Below, one piece after another: positions 57,844 through 64,000 of a DNA stretch of 64,000 bases (the stretch's first letter is position 1; each line of letters starts with the position of its first letter). A program made the translations under genes and the position numbers. Source of the stretch: Corynespora cassiicola (lineage: Eukaryota; Ascomycota; Dothideomycetes; Pleosporales; Corynesporascaceae). The DNA is taken from NCBI GenBank assembly GCA_022059125.1, contig JAEUWY010000005.1, forward strand, positions 1,984,001 through 2,048,000. Direction: 5' to 3'. The notes below the pieces were generated by a model, which was not told where the DNA came from, made no database searches, and was given only the letters and a program-made list of their open reading frames with translations.

Positions 57844-58779
57844 TCACAAATAGTCCTTCTTTCTTGACGTGCGTGTGTACTGGTTGAGATGCCACTCAAC
57901 GTCGCCGTCCTTGTTGTCTAGGGTACCTGCACGGATCTCGAACAGGCGCATCGTCATGCGGGGCCCCACCTCAGCGAGCTCCACGCTCTGGTACCCGGTC
58001 TTGACGAAAACGTGATGACGGACTTCGATGCTGTCCTCGATGTTCTTAAAGGTGATAACCCTGTTCCCCTTCATGCCTTCTGGCCTAGGGGGCCAGAGGT
58101 GTTTCAGAATTTGCACAACACGCTGTCCCAGCTTTGTCGTGAATCCTTCGAAGATCAAGTGCGGGTATGACTCGGAAACAGTGCCGCGGCTGGAGTTTGG
58201 GATGTCGGCACGCAGCACGACGTTCGCGAGCGAGAAACTGGCCGTAGGTCCGTGTGGAAAGTGGCTCACGGTCATGGCTGTCGGGGTGCCGCGGTGCTCA
58301 TGTAGCAGCACAAGGTCGCTCAGTCCGCTAGCCTGCGCCGAAGATACAAGGTTGTTCAGGATAAGATTACCGCGATTCAAGCGGATGCTCGTGGGCAGCA
58401 GCAGTCGGATTTCCTTTGCAAAGGTTCCTAGACGAGAAGAGGGGTCACGGGAGGTGGTAACCAGGACTCGGGGGTCGACAACGCCACTGAGCTGCGAGTA
58501 TTCATCGTCGAGTCCAAGCTCCTCTTCAACTGTGCGGTCCGCGCGTGATTCGTCATACTTGTAGTCGGCACGCAGGGCAGTGTCGTTGGCAATTTCCTTG
58601 GACAACGGCTTTCCTGAGGCTATAGATTGTTTGAGTGCCGCACGTTTGTCGGCAAGTTCAGCATCGCGTAGTGTAAGGGCGCGGCGGTATCTGGGGATTT
58701 GTTAGGTGGATTGAATGTAGGAGCTGGCGCGTGGTACATACAGATAGTCCCTTCGCTCACGCGCGTTTCTTCGAATCAT
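57844..58779 (-). CDS. IMP4: U3 snoRNP protein IMP4 (Brix domain)
   Basis: Two exons, 58779-58742 and 58690-57844; intron 51 nt, phase 2; 294 residues. IMP4 sits in the small-subunit processome and aids U3 snoRNA pairing with pre-rRNA. The 12-residue first exon [13 protein letters not shown] joins Y-R-R-A-L. The Brix domain shows [50 protein letters not shown] and a closing L-F-E-I-R-A-G-T-L. Length equals the yeast protein. Confidence 0.94.
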
Positions 58780-59344
58780 TCTGGAAGGATCTGTGGCGTA
58801 GACGGAGGCAGTAGTGTAGACAGGCAAGGACAATCGAAGGCCAAAGTGGTGTGGAGGCTGGAGTCGGATGGAAATTTTGGACGCTTGGGCCATGTGTCTT
58901 ATCTTATCTTAGCGTCGTAGGGCTGAATCGGGGTACCTGGTAGGAGTGCAGAGTCAACACCATGACTCTTTGCTGCTGCATGTCTCATGATCGCTCATCG
59001 TCATGCTTACCCATAAGGCGTTTTCTCTCCTCTCTTTGATTGGTTTTTGGGGTAGGCTTGTCGTAGCATCGGCTAGGTGGAGTCACATTTTAGCTAGCCG
59101 GCTTAACTCTATGACCTCACAACCTACGGATCGCGTATCATGAGACCATGCGATAGCCTCATCTACCTAGGTAACCTTGGAGCACTCTGATTCATTCGCA
59201 CTCATCACAAATCTTCCATCCTTTGAAATACCCCTTTACCCCGCATATGAGACTGTTTCCCTTAAACCTTAATTTCACAGCTATCTCAATAAAGCTCCGC
59301 ACCAACACCCAGATTCAGCCTCAGCCTTAGCCCTCTGCGCGGCA
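58780..59344. promoter_or_regulatory. Divergent promoter region, IMP4 and GNAT
   Basis: 565 bp; contains TACCTAGGTA at 59164-59173. No gene. Confidence 0.45.
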
Positions 59345-59965
59345 ATGGAGTCCCCTGTACATTTCGCCTCGAAACATCATCCAACCTATGTGCCCGCCAA
59401 AGAGCGCGAGCCCTCGATCAAACCTGCTTCCCAAGAGGAAATCCCCTACCTACCGGCCATCGAACACGCCGCCGATGCCCCCTTCCGCGCCATCGGCATG
59501 GCTGCCGTAGCCGACATGCCGCTCCCGTCCCTCGAACACTATGCCGCTGCTCAGGCCCGCCATCACCTTTGGGTAGCCCGGCACCCGCGCTCGCCCTCCC
59601 CCTCGTCCATAGTCGGCTTCTATCAGATCAAGGCCCTGCAGCACACGCCAGACTTTCGGGCCGCACTCCTCACACAGATATCTATTTTGCCTGGGTACTC
59701 TCGACGGGGGTTGGGGACTCTGATGTTGCGCTATCTTATTGATTACGCTAGCGTGTTGGGCTATCAGAGCGTGGATCTCACCACTTTCGACGAGGTTCCT
59801 TGGAATCGGGCATTCTATGAAAAGGTCGGGTTCAAGGTGCTGACTGAAGAAGAGCTGGCGAGGGATGATGCAAGAGTACTGAGAGAACTAAGGGAGAAAG
59901 AGGATGCGGATGAGACATTGCGGCAGTGGAAAAGGGTGGCTATGAGGAGGGTTATCACAAGGTAG
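59345..59965 (+). CDS. GNAT family N-acetyltransferase
   Basis: Single exon, 206 residues. Seen: I-V-G-F-Y-Q-I, then motif A I-S-I-L-P-G-Y-S-R-R-G-L-G-T-L-M-L (acetyl-CoA loop) and motif B W-N-R-A-F-Y-E-K-V-G-F. A 25-residue N-terminal extension and a charged C-terminal helix flank the domain. Substrate unknown. Its stop lies 12 bp from the stop of the convergent carbonic anhydrase gene. Confidence 0.87.
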   Translation: MESPVHFASKHHPTYVPAKEREPSIKPASQEEIPYLPAIEHAADAPFRAIGMAAVADMPLPSLEHYAAAQARHHLWVARHPRSPSPSSIVGFYQIKALQHTPDFRAALLTQISILPGYSRRGLGTLMLRYLIDYASVLGYQSVDLTTFDEVPWNRAFYEKVGFKVLTEEELARDDARVLRELREKEDADETLRQWKRVAMRRVITR

Positions 59966-59977
59966 CTTCAGCAAACC

Positions 59978-60571
59978 TCAGATGATTCTTTTCGCAGCGC
60001 CCTCGTCTACATTGTAAATCCATCCCGTTACCCTGATCCCCTCTCCCACGCTCGGTCTCTCCTGCAACCACCTCACATCATCCAACACAGCCTGCTCAAG
60101 CTCCTTGAACGGCAAGAAATCCATATTCTCCACCTCTTGACCAGCAGCCTCGCCGCGATTCTCCCGCACAACCTTCCTCGCCGTCGCATTGTCGAACGTC
60201 AGCATGCCGCACCCCGTGTGCTTCACAACCAACACCTCGGTCGTGCCGAGCAGCTGTTGAGAAATCACCAGGGAGCGCAGCGCGTCTTTGGCGCAGCCAC
60301 CTGCATTGCGGATCACGTGGGCGGCGCCCAAGGGGATGCCGAATGCGGACGTGGGATCTATGCGCGCGTCCATGCACGTCACTGGTGGAGGAGGGTCAGC
60401 ATACGCGACGATAAGAGGTGGACACTCTGCCTTACAGACTGCGTATTTTTGGCTTGGGGGGAGGGCCATGCCGCTCTGCGTGAAGCGCGACGCGTAGGTT
60501 GCGTTTCCCGAGTTCATGTTCAGCTCGCCCTGGTTGAAGGGCATGCTGGGGTCCAAGGCTGTGCGCGACAT
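59978..60571 (-). CDS. Beta-class carbonic anhydrase
   Basis: Two exons, 60571-60436 and 60381-59978; intron 54 nt (GTAAGG, branch CTGAC, CCAG), phase 1; 179 residues. Zinc enzyme for CO2/bicarbonate exchange. Zinc ligands C48 (in T-C-M-D-A-R), H100 and C103 (H-T-G-C-G-M); the D50/R52 dyad is present. The intron is a multiple of three and free of stops, so unspliced RNA would insert 18 residues directly before the first zinc ligand; the spliced form A-V-L-T-C-M-D-A-R is the family standard. No clear targeting signal; cytosolic form likely. Confidence 0.9.
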   Translation of the reverse strand: MSRTALDPSMPFNQGELNMNSGNATYASRFTQSGMALPPSQKYAVCKAECPPLIVAYADPPPPVTCMDARIDPTSAFGIPLGAAHVIRNAGGCAKDALRSLVISQQLLGTTEVLVVKHTGCGMLTFDNATARKVVRENRGEAAGQEVENMDFLPFKELEQAVLDDVRWLQERPSVGEGIRVTGWIYNVDEGAAKRII

Positions 60572-61364
60572 GCTTGGATGTGATGACTATGCTGGCGGTG
60601 TGGAGAAGAAATGGTGGAGAGAGATATGTGTGCCGTATATCGGGAACTGCATGTTGGCCCTTTTATGTGCTGTCGGGCTTGGATCGAAAGGCTGAAACTG
60701 TACCTGTTTGAGGCGGATAGAAAGGCACTAGAGATGCGATTAAGAACGCAGAGCAACTCATGAGCCGCTTCAAGTGTGACATTGATGTGCAAGGCAGCTT
60801 GCGAAGAGGGTTAGCTTATCCCAGCTTATTATCAACTCAATCATGCTGCGCAATGGGAATGCTTGTGGTTTCTCGATGGACTCGATAAGTTGATGATTGG
60901 CAAAGGCAGTCCTTGAAACCATTTGGTAAGACGGCGTAGATATTGAACAGATCGGCTACCGAGGGGAAGTCATGGCACTGAGAGATTCCGTGTAAGATCT
61001 GGAGCCCTGGACCTTGGAGACCTCGGGAGTGCGATCCATGCTGCCCAGGTGTTTGGAATGCGCTATGCCAATGGCGGACTAGCGTGGTTGGGCACAACGC
61101 TGGGCAATATTTTTTTAATGTACTTTCGTCTTTGATGGGCAAAGAAAATATAATTGTGCCATAGTATCATTCAAGTCATGTATAGAAAAAACAAGCATTG
61201 ATATTATACACTTACATTCGTTGAGAGAAAAGCAGGCTTAGAACGTCATTGTCAAAGCATCAGGATTGGATATCTTGAACAAAGGTTTAGGTTTTTATGG
61301 AGTAGCCTAATTGATCCTCAACTCCTCGAACCATACCCATGGAAATAGCCATGATGCTTCATTC
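60572..61364. other. Intergenic, no supported gene
   Basis: 793 bp, no gene seen. Confidence 0.5.
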
Positions 61365-62757
61365 CTAAATCCTTGTTTTGATGACTCTCCTTCTCAAGAT
61401 GTTTCTGCCTTCAGACCGTCGTTCCACGTCTGGACTCAGAGCTTTGCCCATTCCTGGGGGAGGCGAAGAGAATGTGCGAGAAGCGGGAAGTGCAGCGTCT
61501 ATGTAAAAGACGAAGCACGGCGCTTTATGGTCTGTGTCTCCGTGGAAAAGAGAAACGCCAGTAACTACGCGGTTGCCGAGACCCTCATCCTTGTGTTGGA
61601 TAAGGAAATAAGCAAGTGCGACTGCGTTCGGGGAGCCTGATGAGATTAGTTCGCATCAATATGACTTCTTATAAAGAGGCAGCTGAAAGATCTGAGCTCA
61701 CCCAAAAGTGCTTTTCCATCTTCAGTGTTCATGTCGATTTTTACCCCGGGCCAAGGTTCGAGGGGGAGTCCCCCGTTGTCCAGAACGCGCGAAATGATTC
61801 GCAGTGTCTCGTGATTAGTTATAGACATTGAAAAATAGTACTTGACATTGTTCACTAGATGAACGCGATTATCCCGGTCTCGGAGAATATAGGCCTCCCA
61901 CATACCCCAGAATATGTCGGAAGACTGATGAAGATGGGGTAGCTCATTCATGGGGAAGGGAAGATTTGTCCATTTTTTGGCTGCATGTGCGGGTCCCAGC
62001 CTATTCATGGCCAATAAAACTGGAGTAGACATTGTCAGCCGGATAAGCAGTTCGAGGAGGATCAAGAGGGGGACGACAAACCTCCCTCTTCGGGATTGAC
62101 TCCGACAAAGAAGTATCCACCTGTGCGCTTTTTGGCAAAATTAGAGTAGATTTCCCGAAGGAAGAAGGCTATACGTGCATGTCTGATCATACCGTCACCA
62201 GCGTCGTATATCTGTAGCCTGCTGGGTACGGTTCTCCCGTCTGGATACTTGAGCTCTGGGTCTCCATGTCTGACCTCAGTCACATCGATAAGGCCACCGT
62301 CCTCATCACTTTTGTCGGAAAGACCCAGTTCTCTGAGTGCTCGCCCAATGCCGTAGTGTGGTCCGTTATATTCTCGCTCGACGGGATATGTCGAAGTGAT
62401 AATGTAACCCCAGGTTTTGAGGTCGTAATATTGGAATTCGCTTTGGAAGGTTTTTGTATCTGGACCGCCTAGTATCCTCGCAGCTTGTGCGTCGTCCACC
62501 ACCATTGCAGCAAGGAGCTGTGCGCCTTTGCAGGTATACTTGTTCCAGCCAGCGTCATCGATAGGGGGAGGCAATTGGTCGTCATCGCTGGGGTCACCAT
62601 CTCCAAGCAAAGGAGAGAGAAGGGGGGTTTTGCGGGTGCCAGAAGCGGGGGCTTCAAGGTGAATCGCATGGGAAGGAGCGGTGGTATTGGCGGGATGGGC
62701 TCGGCTGGCAGCTACAGCCAGCAGCGCAGTGGCCAAGGTAAACGACACGAGCTTCAT
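61365..62757 (-). CDS. Secreted protein of unknown function, three exons
   Basis: Exons 62757-62082, 62019-61702, 61636-61365; introns 62 and 65 nt, both phase 1, with CTGAC or CTAAT branch sites; 421 residues. A signal peptide covers about 1-20 (ends A-S-R-A). Then come an acidic linker (S-D-D-D-Q), a domain with Y-D-L-K-T-W-G-Y-I-I-T-S-T-Y-P, G-P-H-Y-G-I-G-R-A-L and I-A-F-F-L-R-E-I-Y, a second part with W-E-A-Y-I-L-R-D-R-D and Y-Y-F-S-M-S-I-T-N-H-E-T, and a basic end R-R-R-V-I-K-T-R-I. I do not recognise the fold. Splicing is required, as each exon frame stops soon after its donor. It could be a secreted enzyme or an effector. Confidence 0.65.
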
Positions 62758-64000
62758 GGTTTCGGTCTTGGGTTCTGGCAGCAGGAGGACGGGGAGAGAT
62801 GGAGATCATAGATTAGGTAGCTTGTAGATATTTTGTGCAGGTAAAGATGGATTATGGGTGAAAGCCGGCCTGTTTGTTGCCATGTGCGAAAAGGGAAGGC
62901 CCACTGGCGAGGTCACAACAAGGCAATAGCAAAGTGGCACTTTCGTTTGACCATTGCCAAACAAAACCTCACCGAGTCCGCTCATCGATGCGGGCAATTC
63001 TAAAGTGGAGCTTATCTCTAGGAGATGTACCATATACGATTTCTAGAACTGACAGCTGGCTTGCCTGCGTCTTATGTCAACCCTGGACAGCCTTGAGCGC
63101 TTTGGCAGTGGACGGCCCACCGCTGGCGTCTTGAGCAAACCTTCACTGCAACATGAGGTAGGCACGCGTTGCTTTTTTACACAGTCTGTTACGGTCGCTT
63201 CGAAGCATAGCTAAAATAGGAGACGGACCCATGGCCGCGAGTGTGACGCCTGGTGCTGGACGGCAGGAGAGCGGAAAGTCCATCGCTGACTCAGCAACAT
63301 CCGGCAATCCCCGCGCCTGGCGAAACACCTCTCCATTTCAAGCCCACGTCCAGCCCCCGCCTACGAATTCCATCCTCACTCCATAGAGGTCAACGCCACA
63401 CTGTGCTGCTGTTCTCAGGCCCATCGACCCGAAGCAACCCGAGAGTAATGGCGCCCCCTAGCTTGCTTGGCCCAAAATGAAGCGGGGGTGCTGATGTGCT
63501 TCACCAGCCTCGTACTCCCTGACCCTTCGACTGTGCTTGGAGTGTCCACAGCTGCCGCCTCGCACTAGGCTCGTCCCACACATGGCCGACTTCGCCAAGC
63601 GGGCTTGCATAGCCTGAATCCACCCACACCGGGCGCGCATTCCCCGCCCACCCCCTAGTGGAGAACAGGCGAATTCACATACTGTATCCGCATGGCAAAC
63701 GAGCGGGTTGATCCTACATTGGTTCTTCACTACCAGTGGCGCTACTCGGTGGACACATTCTAGGCCTCGGATGAGCCATCCGTGGTTGCACCAGCTTCTT
63801 CCAATACATTGGGGTATCATTAAGGATCGCTAAGATTATACTTGATATACAGCTTCGCCAACAATCGGCTTGCGATGAGAGTCAAATCTTCACAGCAAGT
63901 AGAACTTCCTTCCAGACGCACCAGCGCCACAGATGGAATGGTTTCCAACCTCTTCACCCAGCCGCTCAGACCATCGCGTCTCCCTTCTTATCCTTGTCCG
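62758..64000. other. Intergenic to the window end
   Basis: 1.2 kb. GC-rich with overlapping short frames on both strands; no domain or splice structure found. It may be the upstream region of a gene outside the window. Confidence 0.45.

Overview
The window is nuclear DNA of a filamentous ascomycete (Pezizomycotina). The grounds are short introns of about 45-90 nt with GTRNGT donors and CTGAC-type branch points in most multi-exon genes, a gene spacing near 2 kb, and typical fungal families (CE15 glucuronoyl esterase, SAT4/rhodopsin-domain membrane proteins, P450, Baeyer-Villiger monooxygenase, many small secreted proteins). A plant-associated lifestyle, perhaps a Dothideomycete, is inferred from the wall-esterase and effector-like genes and is not proven. 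All splice models were made by eye from splice signals and frame continuity.

Layout: 1-5.7 kb holds the end of the glycine-cleavage T protein, an acidic hypothetical gene, a secreted CE15 esterase and ORC6. From about 6 to 33 kb lies a gene-sparse accessory block. Its main content is a tandem, all-plus-strand array of small secreted cysteine-rich proteins (starts at 6744, 7720, 17477, 19060, 20182, 21039, 24461, plus damaged copies at 25232 and 32285 and a looser relative at 30673). Members share a signal peptide, a CG motif, a second Cys, a C-x-C-x-F-[YF] motif, a phase-2 intron right after it, and a second exon that supplies the last two cysteines. Between them sit a Baeyer-Villiger monooxygenase, a decayed NmrA-like reductase, an MFS transporter, a short-chain dehydrogenase and two rhodopsin-domain membrane proteins.

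From 33 to 40 kb the content turns to conserved cellular genes: a GNAT, queuosine-phosphate glycosylase, UBA2, a FabG-like reductase and elongin C. From 40 to 50 kb comes a second mixed block: a CYP504-like P450, an ABM-like barrel protein, two small Q/P-rich Cys-tail proteins, an MGC-type putative acylated protein and a BBE-type FAD oxidase. From 50 to 61 kb genes are dense and conserved: a DUF423 membrane protein, PRMT5, PRP43, RPA43, IMP4, a GNAT and beta-carbonic anhydrase, with several head-to-head promoters. The end holds a three-exon secreted protein of unknown function.

The strongest candidate for something undescribed is the secreted cysteine-rich family with its conserved intron. 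No CRISPR array, rRNA, clear tRNA or intact transposon was seen.
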